In this document: one piece after another, positions 15,462 through 23,889 of the stretch
Numbering within the stretch: the stretch's first letter is position 1
Layout: each line of letters begins with the position of its first letter
Source of the DNA: Neobacillus sp. YX16
GTDB lineage: Bacteria; Bacillota; Bacilli; Bacillales; Cytobacillaceae
NCBI RefSeq assembly: GCF_030123505.1
Contig: NZ_CP126115.1
Coordinates: 882,001-946,000 of the forward strand
DNA length: 64,000 nucleotides
Reading direction: 5' to 3'
The notes under the pieces: generated by a model
What the model was told of the DNA's origin: nothing
The model's input: only the letters and a program-made list of their open reading frames with translations
The model's database searches: none
Translations under genes and position numbers: made by a program

Positions 15462-16296
15462 TGAATTTGATCTATCAAGAAATATTACGATTGGTCAATA
15501 CGTACCAACGGGTTCCTTTATTCATCGTCTAGACCCAAGAATAAAGCTGTTAGTATTCACCATACTTGTCTTAGCCATAGCGCTCAATACTAGTTACCTA
15601 GGGAATGCTCTTGGGCTCTTATTATCCATTTATTTATTCTGGGCATCCAAAATCCCTATCAGTTATGGGTTATCGGGCATTAAACCTGCTATCCCCTTTA
15701 TCATTATTTTAGCTGTGCTGCAGCTTATCTTCCAAGGTAATGTATTTTCTGGCGGGAAGGTATTTTTTGAGTATGGATTTATCTTGATTACGAGCGAGAG
15801 TATTCGACTTGTAATTGTTTCGGCTGTGCGTTTTGTGGAAATTATTTTATTAAGCAGTGTTCTTACGCTATCTACTTCTACAACTGATTTAACTCATGCC
15901 ATTCAAAGTTTATTAAGTCCATTGAAAAAAGTAAAATTTCCTGTCCATGAAATTTCATTAATTATTACCATAGCGATTCGCTTTGTACCAACCTTTGCAA
16001 TTGAAATGGAAAAAATGATGAAGGCGCAAGCATCAAGAGGGGCAGATTTCGGATCGGGAGAATGGTGGAGAATTATTCAGAGGACTAAGGATATGCTGCC
16101 AATTATTATCCCTTTATTTAATATCGCGTTATCTAGGGCAGAGGATCTAATTTTAGCAATGGAATCTCGCTGTTATACTCCTGGGAATGATAGGAGTTCC
16201 TATTCCGTTTACAAAGCAATCGGACGTGATTACATAGTATTAATGATCGGGCTATTATTTTCAGCACTACTACTTTTTTATCACTTTCCATATTAG
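15454..16296 (+). CDS. ecfT: ECF transporter transmembrane protein EcfT
   Basis: This 280-residue membrane protein has the two coupling motifs of EcfT in its C-terminal cytoplasmic helices: ASRGAD and ESRCYTPG, each with the Arg that contacts the ATPases. The N-terminus (FIHRLDPRIKLL) is the classical EcfT start. I chose GTG at 15454 because the very strong GGGGAGGGGGAG precedes it and homology begins just after; an upstream in-frame TTG at 15430 lacks this support. It overlaps ecfA2 by eight bases. Confidence 0.92.
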   Translation: MASEFDLSRNITIGQYVPTGSFIHRLDPRIKLLVFTILVLAIALNTSYLGNALGLLLSIYLFWASKIPISYGLSGIKPAIPFIIILAVLQLIFQGNVFSGGKVFFEYGFILITSESIRLVIVSAVRFVEIILLSSVLTLSTSTTDLTHAIQSLLSPLKKVKFPVHEISLIITIAIRFVPTFAIEMEKMMKAQASRGADFGSGEWWRIIQRTKDMLPIIIPLFNIALSRAEDLILAMESRCYTPGNDRSSYSVYKAIGRDYIVLMIGLLFSALLLFYHFPY

Positions 16297-16323
16297 ATAG
16301 GAAATAAAAGGGGGAGAAATAGA

Positions 16324-16875
16324 ATGAAAGGTTCATTAAGTGTTCGTAATATTGTTATTGCTGGAGTACTTGGTGCAGTTGCCATTCTTTTGGGTGTTAC
16401 TCGGTTAGGGTATATACCGGTACCTACAGCGGCTGGAAATGCAACAATCATGCATATCCCTGCGATTATTGGCGGGATCATGCAGGGGCCGGTTGTAGGA
16501 GCCATCGTCGGAATTATCTTTGGTGTTTCATCTTTCTTAAATGCTACGGTTCCATTGTTCAAAGATCCATTAGTTGCCATTCTACCTAGACTTTTTATCG
16601 GTGTTATCGCGTGGCTTGTGTATGTGGGGATTCGTAGAAAGAGTGAATATCTTGCTATTGGGACTGCGGCATTCTTAGGAACCTTAACCAATACAGTCCT
16701 TGTATTAACCATGGCCGTAGTTAGAGGGTACATGGGTGCTGAAGTAGCTTGGACGGTTGCAATCACGAGCGGAATTCCAGAAGCAATCGTAGGTACGATT
16801 GTGACATTAGCTGTCGTATTAGCGTGGAAGCAAATTGGTAAAGGGAAGAAATCTAAAATCTCAGAAGATCTGTAA
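16324..16875 (+). CDS. ECF transporter S-component, substrate unknown
   Basis: This 183-residue protein with about six membrane helices is of the ECF S-component type (PF12822-like). The N-terminal helix IVIAGVLGAVAILLGVTRLG is followed by the IPVPTAAGNATIMHIPAIIGG loop and GPVVGAIVGIIFGVSSFL. It is the substrate-specific subunit of the adjacent EcfA1/A2/T complex, with a 27-bp gap to ecfT and AAAGGGGGAG at the start. No vitamin riboswitch is visible upstream of ecfA1, so the sequence does not reveal the ligand; a pantothenate-, pyrimidine- or thiamine-precursor-type vitamin is possible. Confidence 0.88.
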   Translation: MKGSLSVRNIVIAGVLGAVAILLGVTRLGYIPVPTAAGNATIMHIPAIIGGIMQGPVVGAIVGIIFGVSSFLNATVPLFKDPLVAILPRLFIGVIAWLVYVGIRRKSEYLAIGTAAFLGTLTNTVLVLTMAVVRGYMGAEVAWTVAITSGIPEAIVGTIVTLAVVLAWKQIGKGKKSKISEDL

Positions 16876-16894
16876 TCAAATTTTGCAAGAATCG

Positions 16895-16926
16895 ACCCAT
16901 TGTGGCTTAGGCACCAATGGGTTTCT
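16895..16926 (+). terminator. Terminator after the ECF operon
   Basis: An ACCCATTG/CAATGGGT stem with additional imperfect pairing inside is followed by TTTCTT. It lies 20 bp after the S-component stop codon. Confidence 0.65.
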
Positions 16927-16955
16927 TAATTAAACGTAATGTAAAGGGGAATAGT

Positions 16956-17348
16956 ATGTTACATCATGTAGAGATATATGTTTCAAACCTTCAGAAAAGT
17001 ATAGAATTTTGGGGCTGGCTGTTACCTGAATTAGGATACGAGCCTTGTCAAAAATGGGATTTAGGTATTAGCTGGAAACACAGAGAAACCTATCTTGTAT
17101 TTGTACAAGCCGAAGAAAGATACTTGGATGTTCCTTACCATCGTTGCAGAGCAGGGCTTAATCATCTTGCCTTTCATGGCAAATCAAGAGAGCATATTGA
17201 TGAAATAACACAGGCTCTACTAGATAAGGGAATACAAATTTTATACAAAGACAAGCATCCCTATGCCGGGGGAAAAGATTATTACGCTGTCTTTTTCGAG
17301 GACCCGGATCGTATTAAAGTAGAACTAGTCGCACCTAGCATGGCTTAA
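16956..17348 (+). CDS. VOC-superfamily (glyoxalase-fold) protein
   Basis: This 130-residue single-domain protein starts LHHVEIYVSNLQKSIEFW, with further family features in GLNHLAFHGKSREHID and YYAVFFEDPDRIKVELV. His near the start, His in NHLAF and Glu in KVELV are the usual metal ligands of vicinal-oxygen-chelate enzymes. Members include glyoxalase I, fosfomycin-resistance proteins and dioxygenases; no specific role can be assigned. The ATG at 16956 follows AAAGGGGA, so the 13 in-frame codons upstream are probably untranslated. Confidence 0.85.
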   Translation: MLHHVEIYVSNLQKSIEFWGWLLPELGYEPCQKWDLGISWKHRETYLVFVQAEERYLDVPYHRCRAGLNHLAFHGKSREHIDEITQALLDKGIQILYKDKHPYAGGKDYYAVFFEDPDRIKVELVAPSMA

Positions 17349-17363
17349 GAATTTTTTAAAAAG

Positions 17364-17379
17364 TGTGATTTACATCACG
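17364..17379 (+). promoter_or_regulatory. Fnr/CRP-type box in front of the globin gene
   Basis: TGTGATTTACATCACG matches TGTGA-N6-TCACA with one mismatch (last base). Its centre (17371.5) lies about 41 bp upstream of the start predicted from the TATAAT at 17401-17406, which is the class II activator position used by Bacillus Fnr. Confidence 0.65.
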
Positions 17380-17400
17380 AAATTCCATCACTTTTATCTT

Positions 17401-17406
17401 TATAAT
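17401..17406 (+). promoter_or_regulatory. -10 element of the globin promoter
   Basis: A perfect TATAAT with no good -35 hexamer 17 bp upstream fits an activator-dependent promoter with the Fnr-type box in place of the -35. Confidence 0.6.
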
Positions 17407-17432
17407 CGAAAGAAAGTATAAGGGGTGTAGAA

Positions 17433-17825
17433 ATGGAATATCAATTCAAAACACTTTATAGTGAAATCGGCGGTCAAGAAACGATTGATAAGCTCGTTGC
17501 AGCCTTTTATCCTCGGGTATATGCAGATCCTGAATTAAGACCACTGTTTGAAGGGGACATGGAGGAAATTATGAGGAAGCAAAGAATGTTCCTACCGCAA
17601 TTTTTAGGTGGTCCAGCACTTTACAGTCAGGAATTTGGTCCGCCGGCAATGCAGCATCGTCATCTTCCTTTTGAGGTTACACCAAGAAGAGCACAGTGCT
17701 GGCTTCGTTGTATGAAGGAAGCCTTTCAAGAGATTGGTCTTTATGATCAACCAGCAGGGCTTGCATTTTATGATCGGTTAACACAAGTTGCTGGAATTAT
17801 GGTAAATAGTCCGGATAGAGAGTAA
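17433..17825 (+). CDS. Group II truncated haemoglobin (YjbI-like)
   Basis: This 130-residue globin of the trHbII class resembles Bacillus subtilis YjbI. Visible features are YSEIGGQETIDKLVAAFYPRVYADP, the MFLPQFLGGP segment, and MQHRHLPFEVT, whose second His is the predicted proximal haem ligand. Such proteins bind oxygen or detoxify peroxide and NO. It starts at ATG behind AAGGGGTG. The Fnr-type box suggests induction when oxygen is low. It is a single-gene unit. Confidence 0.93.
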   Translation: MEYQFKTLYSEIGGQETIDKLVAAFYPRVYADPELRPLFEGDMEEIMRKQRMFLPQFLGGPALYSQEFGPPAMQHRHLPFEVTPRRAQCWLRCMKEAFQEIGLYDQPAGLAFYDRLTQVAGIMVNSPDRE

Positions 17826-17830
17826 CTATC

Positions 17831-17866
17831 AAAAGGGTGACCACAAATAAACTGGTCACCCTTTTT
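17831..17866. terminator. Bidirectional terminator between globin and SDR genes
   Basis: The stem AAAAGGGTGACCA/TGGTCACCCTTTT with a 9-base loop ends in T on both strands. It serves the convergent globin (+) and SDR (-) genes. Confidence 0.92.
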
Positions 17867-17882
17867 GGTGAATAAAAACCCT

Positions 17883-18651
17883 CTAGCTTCTAAAAAAACC
17901 ACCTTCTGAATTGAATATCTGGCCTGTAATCCACTCCGCTTCTTGGCTGGCAAGGAATGCAACTAGGCGGGCTGCATCTGCAGGAATTCCAATACGTCCT
18001 AATAAAAATTTTGGCAATAGTTCTTGTTTTATTTCTTCGTTCATCCACCCAGTGTCTGTAGGACCTGGGTTTACTGCATTTACTGTAATTCCAAGAGGCG
18101 CAAGCTCTGCGGATAAGGAAAGGGTAAAGGCAGAAATAGCGCCCTTGGTTGCAGCATAAGCCAATTCACCTAACATTGGTCCAAGTGCTTGTCCTGATGT
18201 TAAATTAATAATTCTACCCATCGCTTGTTGGGATTGACTAAAACGACGTGCAAATTCAACAGATAATAGGAAAGAGCCTCTCATATTTACTGCATAATGG
18301 TCATCTAGTGTTTTTGCATCTAAATTCATATATCCATCTCTTGAAGAATGGGCTGCATTATTAACCAGAATGGCAGGTGAACCTAATTCGGCTGTCACGA
18401 CGTCAAGCAAATTAAATGGTGCGCTTGGGTCAGCCAAATCAACTTCTAAGCTTCCACACCTAACTCCATATTCTCGTATGTTGAATTCAAATTTTTTTAC
18501 CCAATCTGTATTTGAACCCCAATGGGTAAAGAATATATTTACACCTTCGGCTGCTAATTTATTGCATATAGCAGCTCCAATTCCATTTCCATGACTTACA
18601 CCAGTAATTAATGCAACACAGCCATTTAGTTTATAAATAAGATCACCCCAT
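17883..18651 (-). CDS. Short-chain dehydrogenase/reductase with a disrupted start
   Basis: The body encodes a complete SDR of about 255 residues: nucleotide-binding TGVSHGNGIGAA, NNAAHSS, the catalytic Ser in INLTSGQ, and Tyr-x3-Lys in YAATKGAIS, followed by NAVNPGPTDT. FabG-like NAD(P)H reductases look like this. However, the frame containing the Rossmann motif has no ATG, GTG or TTG before an upstream TAA. The only ATG (18651-18649) is out of frame by one G in a GGGG run; removing one G gives MGDLIYKLNG. There is also no Shine-Dalgarno site, and a terminator stem begins 12 bp upstream. It is either an inactivated gene or a sequencing indel; the substrate is unknown. Confidence 0.75.
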
Positions 18652-18662
18652 AAAATAATATT

Positions 18663-18703
18663 AAAAGCACATTAGAATGAACAGTGAATTCTAATGTGCT
18701 TTT
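18663..18703. terminator. Strong terminator after the sugar ABC operon
   Basis: The stem AAAAGCACATTAGAAT/ATTCTAATGTGCTTTT is nearly perfect, with T runs in both directions. It lies just after the stop of the minus-strand binding-protein gene. Confidence 0.9.
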
Positions 18704-18713
18704 ATTTGTATTA

Positions 18714-20006
18714 TTATTTCTTCAATTTAGCCCATGTTTCATCGAGAGCCTTCATAGCTTCGTTCGCAGATTTTTGTCCGCCTACATAAGCTTGAAGAGC
18801 TGCTCCAAATTCCTGTCCTGCTCCATCTGGATATTTCATGAACTGCCAAGAATACGTTTTTCCCTCTTGAGAGTATTTTTGAATTTCTGCTCCAAGTGGA
18901 CCGATATCTTCAGCTTTTGCTTCAATTGTTTTAAAGGCTGGGATATATTTGAACTCTTTCACTAATGCTTCTTTTCCTTCTTCAGATGATACCATCCAAT
19001 TTAAGAAATCCAATGCAGCCTTTTTGTCTGCATCTGGTGCACCATTGTGAACAACCCAGTTTGTTGGTACGTCGACCATTAATTTATCTGCTTGAGATGC
19101 ATCATCGTTTAGTGCCATTGGGATAAAACCGACTTCCATGTTAGGAGAAATTTTATCTAGCATTGGCTGAATCCAGTTACCCTGCTGGATCATCGCAGCT
19201 TCTCCGCTTGCAAATAGTGTAACCTGGGTATTATAGTCAGTCGTTAATGGATTTTTGTTGCCATATTTCATGGTTAGGTCTACTAGCTTAAAGTAATTAT
19301 TAAAGTGTTCATTTCCTTCAATTTTAGTGGTACCCTCGTTTAATCCATTAATAAATGTATCTGCGTCATCCTGGTAGGCAAATGGAACATTTAGTCCATG
19401 GTTTGCTAATACCCACCACTCGCCGTAACCAATTGAAAAGGGAATGATGCCAGCGTCTTGTAATTTTTTCGCTGCGTCTTCTAATTCGGAAAAAGTAGTT
19501 GGAAGTTCTGTGATACCAGCTTGCTTAAATAATTTTTTATTGTAAGCAAAACCGTACCCTTCCATATTTACAGGCTGACCATAGATCTTCCCATCAATAG
19601 TCATTGGCTCTAATGCAGCTTCATAGGCATCCTTTACCCATGGCTGATCAGATAAATCTTCAAACTTATCCTGCCATGTCAGAGCTTCTTGATAACCGCC
19701 GCTGCCAAAGATATCTGGTGCTTTGTTCGAGGCAAACTTTGCTTTTAGAGCAGCAGAACCGTCTGCACCGCCACCAACTGATTCAATGTTGAAGGTTACG
19801 TTTGGATGCTCTTTTGTATATTTGTCTGTTAAAGCTTTTAATTGGTCGGCGATTTCAACCTTACCATTAAAGAGATCAACTACCACTTTATCTTCCTTGC
19901 CATCGCTGTTCTTCTTATCTCCAGATGTACTGTCGCTGCTACATGCCGATAAAAGAAGTGATGCGGATAATAGACCTGCTGCTAATGAATACTTTTTAAA
20001 AGCCAT
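18714..20006 (-). CDS. Carbohydrate ABC transporter binding lipoprotein
   Basis: This 430-residue family 1 solute-binding protein has a lipoprotein signal (AAGLLSASLLLSACSSD). Mature features include KVEIADQLKALTDKYTKEHP, the APDIFGSGGYQEAL segment and the GWNI-type GEAAMIQQGNWIQ motif of MsmE-like sugar-binding proteins. It is the last gene of a minus-strand permease-permease-binding-protein operon, whereas in most such operons the binding protein comes first. A short imperfect hairpin lies between it and the permease. There is no ATPase gene nearby, so a shared MsmX-type ATPase is expected. The sugar is unknown. Confidence 0.92.
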   Translation of the reverse strand: MAFKKYSLAAGLLSASLLLSACSSDSTSGDKKNSDGKEDKVVVDLFNGKVEIADQLKALTDKYTKEHPNVTFNIESVGGGADGSAALKAKFASNKAPDIFGSGGYQEALTWQDKFEDLSDQPWVKDAYEAALEPMTIDGKIYGQPVNMEGYGFAYNKKLFKQAGITELPTTFSELEDAAKKLQDAGIIPFSIGYGEWWVLANHGLNVPFAYQDDADTFINGLNEGTTKIEGNEHFNNYFKLVDLTMKYGNKNPLTTDYNTQVTLFASGEAAMIQQGNWIQPMLDKISPNMEVGFIPMALNDDASQADKLMVDVPTNWVVHNGAPDADKKAALDFLNWMVSSEEGKEALVKEFKYIPAFKTIEAKAEDIGPLGAEIQKYSQEGKTYSWQFMKYPDGAGQEFGAALQAYVGGQKSANEAMKALDETWAKLKK

Positions 20007-20083
20007 TTTCTTTTCCCCCTAGTAATTTTTTTATTTTATAGATCTCTACTGTCTAATGCAGACAACAGAGGGTGTCCACGTTG

Positions 20084-20911
20084 TTATTTAATAGACCCAC
20101 TGGTAATTCCTTGAATAATGTGTTTTTGCATGGTAAAGAAGAAGATTAATAATGGAATAATACCGATTACTAATGCTGCAAGTGCTAAATCCCACTGTTT
20201 TGTATACTGTCCAAAGAAGAAGAAGGTCGCTAATGGAATGGTCCTAAGCTCTGGGTCCTGAAGTACAAGTGATGGTAATAAGAAGTCATTCCAGATCCAT
20301 AGGCTGTTTAGGATGACAATGGTAACCGTAATTGGTTTTAATAATGGAAAAACAATTCTCCAGAACACTCCAAATCGTGAACAGCCGTCAATGATTGCTG
20401 CTTCTTCAAGCTCTAACGGAATCCCTTTAATAAAACCGTGATATAAGAAGATGGTCATACCTGATCCAAATCCTAAATACATGAAGACAAGGCCCCAGAT
20501 ACTGTTTAAAATACCCAAGTTACCGGCTGTTTTGATAAGTGGAATCATGAGTGATTGAAACGGAATGATCATCGCAGCAACGAATGTCATGAAAATGATA
20601 TTACTAATTTTCTTTTTGGTTCTAACGAGCATATACGCTGCCATCGAACAAAAGATTACGAGAACGATATTACTAGCGATTGTGATGATTAACGAGTTTT
20701 TAAAGACAATTAAAAAGTCTAATTTTTCGAATGCATTAACATAGTTATCGAACATTAGCACTTTCGGAAGGGACGATGTATTGGTTAAAATCTCGGCAAA
20801 TGATTTCAGGGAGTTTGAAAACACATAATAGAATGGGACTAAAAAGACAAGACCGAGCAGGATCGCAAGGATTTCAACAATAGATGTTCTCCATGTATAC
20901 CTGTTGCCCAT
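20084..20911 (-). CDS. Carbohydrate ABC transporter permease (MalG/MsmG type)
   Basis: At 275 residues with six membrane helices, the protein has the EAA loop ELEEAAIIDGCSRFGVFWRIVFPLLKP, which docks on the ATPase, and the usual C-terminal MQKHIIQGITSGSIK. It overlaps the upstream permease gene (TAATG). It is a partner of the permease at 20911-21879. Confidence 0.93.
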   Translation of the reverse strand: MGNRYTWRTSIVEILAILLGLVFLVPFYYVFSNSLKSFAEILTNTSSLPKVLMFDNYVNAFEKLDFLIVFKNSLIITIASNIVLVIFCSMAAYMLVRTKKKISNIIFMTFVAAMIIPFQSLMIPLIKTAGNLGILNSIWGLVFMYLGFGSGMTIFLYHGFIKGIPLELEEAAIIDGCSRFGVFWRIVFPLLKPITVTIVILNSLWIWNDFLLPSLVLQDPELRTIPLATFFFFGQYTKQWDLALAALVIGIIPLLIFFFTMQKHIIQGITSGSIK

Positions 20912-21879
20912 TAGGATTCAACCTCCCTTTTCTTTGAAATCGTCACTTGAAGGACGGTAATCGCTGCTACGACAATGAAGAAGATTAATGCTTTTGCCTC
21001 GCCAATACCGTAACGGTTATTAACAAATGCTTCTGTATAAATGTTAAGCGCCAGCATTTCTGTTGATTTAAATGGACCGCCGTTTGTCAACGACAGGTTT
21101 GCATCAAAGACTTTAAAAGATGAAGCGGTTGTTAAAAATAAACAAATTGTTACAGCTGGTGCAACAAGCGGCATTGTGATATGGCGAAGAATCTGAAATC
21201 TATTTGCCCCGTCAATTCTTGCTGCTTCAATTAATTCCTGCGGGACGTTTTGCAATGCTGCAATATAGATAATCATAATGTAGCCTGCTCCCTGCCAAAG
21301 ACTGACAATGACAATTCCCCAGAATGCAGTATTCGCATCCCCTAACCACGCTAACTCAAAAAGAGGAATCCCTGTTAGCTCTCCTATGGATGCAAATCCT
21401 TTTACAAAAATAAACTGCCAAATAAATCCTAAGATCAAGCCACCGATTAAGTTAGGCATGAAGAAAACGGTACGTAAAAGGTTTCTCGTTTTTAACCTTT
21501 GTGCAACAAGTATTGCTAATCCAAAACCAATTACATTGGTTAGGATAATAGAAACGACTGTATATTTTGTTGTTAGCATAAATGATTGTTGAAATTGCTT
21601 GTCCTCTGAAAATAGGTATTTAAAATTATCCAGTCCCACCCATTTGACGGTTCCTGTTATCCCGTTCCAATCTGTAAAAGCATAATAAATACCTGTAAAG
21701 AAGGGGATTAATACGATTAGTGTAAATGCTAACAAAACTGGTCCGACAAATAGGGTAAATAACCCTGCATCTTTCCATTTCTTCTTATTCATAAAAGAAA
21801 CAGATTCAGAAACTTTCGTGCTTTTCTGTTTTGTGATGGCGGACCCCTTTACTGTATCCAGCTTACTTTCGTTATTCAT
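20911..21879 (-). CDS. Carbohydrate ABC transporter permease (MalF/MsmF type)
   Basis: This permease of about 322 residues has six membrane helices and an EAA loop (PQELIEAARIDGANRFQILRHITMPLVAP). I place the start at 21879, where ATG follows GGAGGTGCAGGGA; an ATG at 21894 is itself part of that Shine-Dalgarno region. It is the first gene of the operon, divergent from the YesM/YesN-type pair at 22069-25475, which probably controls it. A cre box lies 45 bp upstream. Confidence 0.92.
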   Translation of the reverse strand: MNNESKLDTVKGSAITKQKSTKVSESVSFMNKKKWKDAGLFTLFVGPVLLAFTLIVLIPFFTGIYYAFTDWNGITGTVKWVGLDNFKYLFSEDKQFQQSFMLTTKYTVVSIILTNVIGFGLAILVAQRLKTRNLLRTVFFMPNLIGGLILGFIWQFIFVKGFASIGELTGIPLFELAWLGDANTAFWGIVIVSLWQGAGYIMIIYIAALQNVPQELIEAARIDGANRFQILRHITMPLVAPAVTICLFLTTASSFKVFDANLSLTNGGPFKSTEMLALNIYTEAFVNNRYGIGEAKALIFFIVVAAITVLQVTISKKREVES

Positions 21880-21923
21880 TCCCTGCACCTCCATAACCCT
21901 ATTTTAGTGATTAAAAAAAATTA

Positions 21924-21937
21924 TGAAACGGCTTACA
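21924..21937 (-). promoter_or_regulatory. cre-like box in the divergent ABC/two-component promoter region
   Basis: On the minus strand this reads TGTAAGCCGTTTCA, matching 13 of 14 cre positions (the central CG is CC). It lies in the ABC operon promoter region. Confidence 0.5.
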
Positions 21938-21953
21938 TTGACCAATTGGGTGG

Positions 21954-21985
21954 AAAATATTGAACTATCAAAATATTGAACTATT
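21954..21985. repeat. 16-bp direct repeat, candidate regulator site
   Basis: AAAATATTGAACTAT occurs at 21954 and again at 21970, exactly 16 bp apart. It is in the intergenic region between the ABC operon and the kinase gene and upstream of the ABC promoter area, where a YesN-type regulator could bind. Confidence 0.6.
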
Positions 21986-22068
21986 AAAAATAAAACTGTG
22001 CTACAATGTTCTAAAAATAATGGCAAGGGGGAAGGTTAGTTTTTTACTATATAACTAGCCATAACGAG

Positions 22069-23889
22069 ATGGGATGGAGTATACGGAAAAAACTGATTAT
22101 CTTCTTACTTTTAGCAACCGTTGTCCCTTTTGGAAGTTCCATTGCGATTTCTTACTTTCACACGACAAAGTCACTTGATGAACGTTTTGTTTCTACCAAT
22201 CACGAGTTGATTGAAAAAGGAGAAGAAGAACTGACTACTTATTTAAACGATGTAGCGCAAATGTCATCCGTTCTTTATAGGTATACTCCGTTTATGAATG
22301 TGATGAGAGAGGGAATCTCACAGAACTTTAGTAGTAATCAGGAAGAAGTACGGAGAGCACTTGCTTATTTATTCAATTCTCGTCCCGAAATTGAACAGAT
22401 GCATCTCTACATTGATCGAGATAAAGAATCCTACACGAACTACCATTCAAGAATTAGCGGCAGGGCGAAGTATGAGGATGTTCTTTCACATCCCTACTAT
22501 TACCAATTAATGCGGTATCCCGGTTTTTCAATTGCTGAACCACCCCATGAAATCTATAGTTATAACGATATATCTGTGATTCCAAATTCGGAGAAAAAGG
22601 CTGTATTAAGTTTTCATAATATCATTCGAGATGTTCCGTTAGAAAGATTTTTAGGCTTTTTATCGATTGATATTAACCTTTCAAAAATAAGTGCCATTTC
22701 CGACCGTTTGTATACGAAAGATTTAGAGGATTTTTATATTATGAGTGAAAATGACATCATTATTTACTCTTCCAATGAAAAAGAAATTGGAAAAGTCAAT
22801 AAAGAAAAGTGGTTTAAGCAAGTGAAGAAGGAGCCGGAAGGACGGAAAAGTATTGAATGGAAGGATGCGCAGTTTTCAGGTTTCATCGTCCATGAAAAGT
22901 TTTCGGAATCGTTTAAAGACTGGTATATCGTAAAACGAATTCCATACGATGTTCTTTATAAAGGTGCTAGAGAAACAGCCTTAATCAACATTTTGATTGG
23001 TTTGATTACACTTGTATTTGCTTTACTTGGTACCCTATTTGTTTCCTTTAAGCTCACTGCCCCTATAAAAGTGTTGATTAGAAATATGAAAAAGGTAGAG
23101 AATGGTGAATTCAAGGCTGATTTTGAAACACTCGGGACCGATGAAATTGGTATGCTGGGAAGGCATTTCAAATTAATGATTGCCAAAATCGATGAATTAA
23201 TTGAGAGCGAATATAAATTGGAGATTGAAAATAAAGCATCACAGCTGCGGGTGCTGCAATCGCAAATTAATCCGCATTTCCTGTTTAACGCTTTTCAGTC
23301 GATTGGAACATTGGCGCTCAAGTCTAAAGCGGTTCCGGTTTATACCCTCCTCACTTCTTTATCGAATATCATGAGATACAGCATGAATATGAAGGACGAT
23401 ATTGTTCCGTTTACAGCAGAGCTGAATCATGTTAAATCATACCTATTATTGCAAAAACAGCGATTTAACGAGCAGTTTGATTTTGAACTGAATATCGAGG
23501 AAGAAGTCAAAGAGATACTCGTTCCCAAAATGATTTTACAGCCCATTGTGGAGAATTGTTTTAAACATGGCTTTGATCAGCACATAGACAAAGCATGGAT
23601 TCAAATTGAAGCATATCTCGAGAATGACAATATGGTCTTAATCAATATAAAGGATAATGGAATGGGTCCAAGCGATGAACAACTTGAAAAAATCCGCATG
23701 GAACTATTTCATGGCAATTCAAAAGCTGACATGCAAAGAGAAGCGATAGGGTTAAAAAATATTTATGACCGATTGCAGATTTATTATCACAATCAGGCAA
23801 ACCTGTTGGTTAACCGGAATGAAGAAGGTGGTTTTACGGTTACCATCCAAATTCCAAAGGTAATACCGAAAGAGGTGGAACATTCATGA
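22069..23889 (+). CDS. YesM-type sensor histidine kinase (ABC locus)
   Basis: This 606-residue kinase has an N-terminal transmembrane helix (LIIFLLLATVVPFGSSIAIS), an extracellular sensing region to about residue 295, a second helix (LINILIGLITLVFALLGTLF), HAMP, and the His_kinase core with predicted phospho-His403 in NPHFLFN and HATPase motifs QPIVENCFKHGF and KDNGMG. The start is uncertain: the best Shine-Dalgarno (AAGGGGGAAGG) lies 34-44 bases upstream of ATG 22069 and no closer in-frame start is visible. It overlaps the regulator by four bases. Divergent placement implies control of the sugar importer. Confidence 0.92.
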   Translation: MGWSIRKKLIIFLLLATVVPFGSSIAISYFHTTKSLDERFVSTNHELIEKGEEELTTYLNDVAQMSSVLYRYTPFMNVMREGISQNFSSNQEEVRRALAYLFNSRPEIEQMHLYIDRDKESYTNYHSRISGRAKYEDVLSHPYYYQLMRYPGFSIAEPPHEIYSYNDISVIPNSEKKAVLSFHNIIRDVPLERFLGFLSIDINLSKISAISDRLYTKDLEDFYIMSENDIIIYSSNEKEIGKVNKEKWFKQVKKEPEGRKSIEWKDAQFSGFIVHEKFSESFKDWYIVKRIPYDVLYKGARETALINILIGLITLVFALLGTLFVSFKLTAPIKVLIRNMKKVENGEFKADFETLGTDEIGMLGRHFKLMIAKIDELIESEYKLEIENKASQLRVLQSQINPHFLFNAFQSIGTLALKSKAVPVYTLLTSLSNIMRYSMNMKDDIVPFTAELNHVKSYLLLQKQRFNEQFDFELNIEEEVKEILVPKMILQPIVENCFKHGFDQHIDKAWIQIEAYLENDNMVLINIKDNGMGPSDEQLEKIRMELFHGNSKADMQREAIGLKNIYDRLQIYYHNQANLLVNRNEEGGFTVTIQIPKVIPKEVEHS

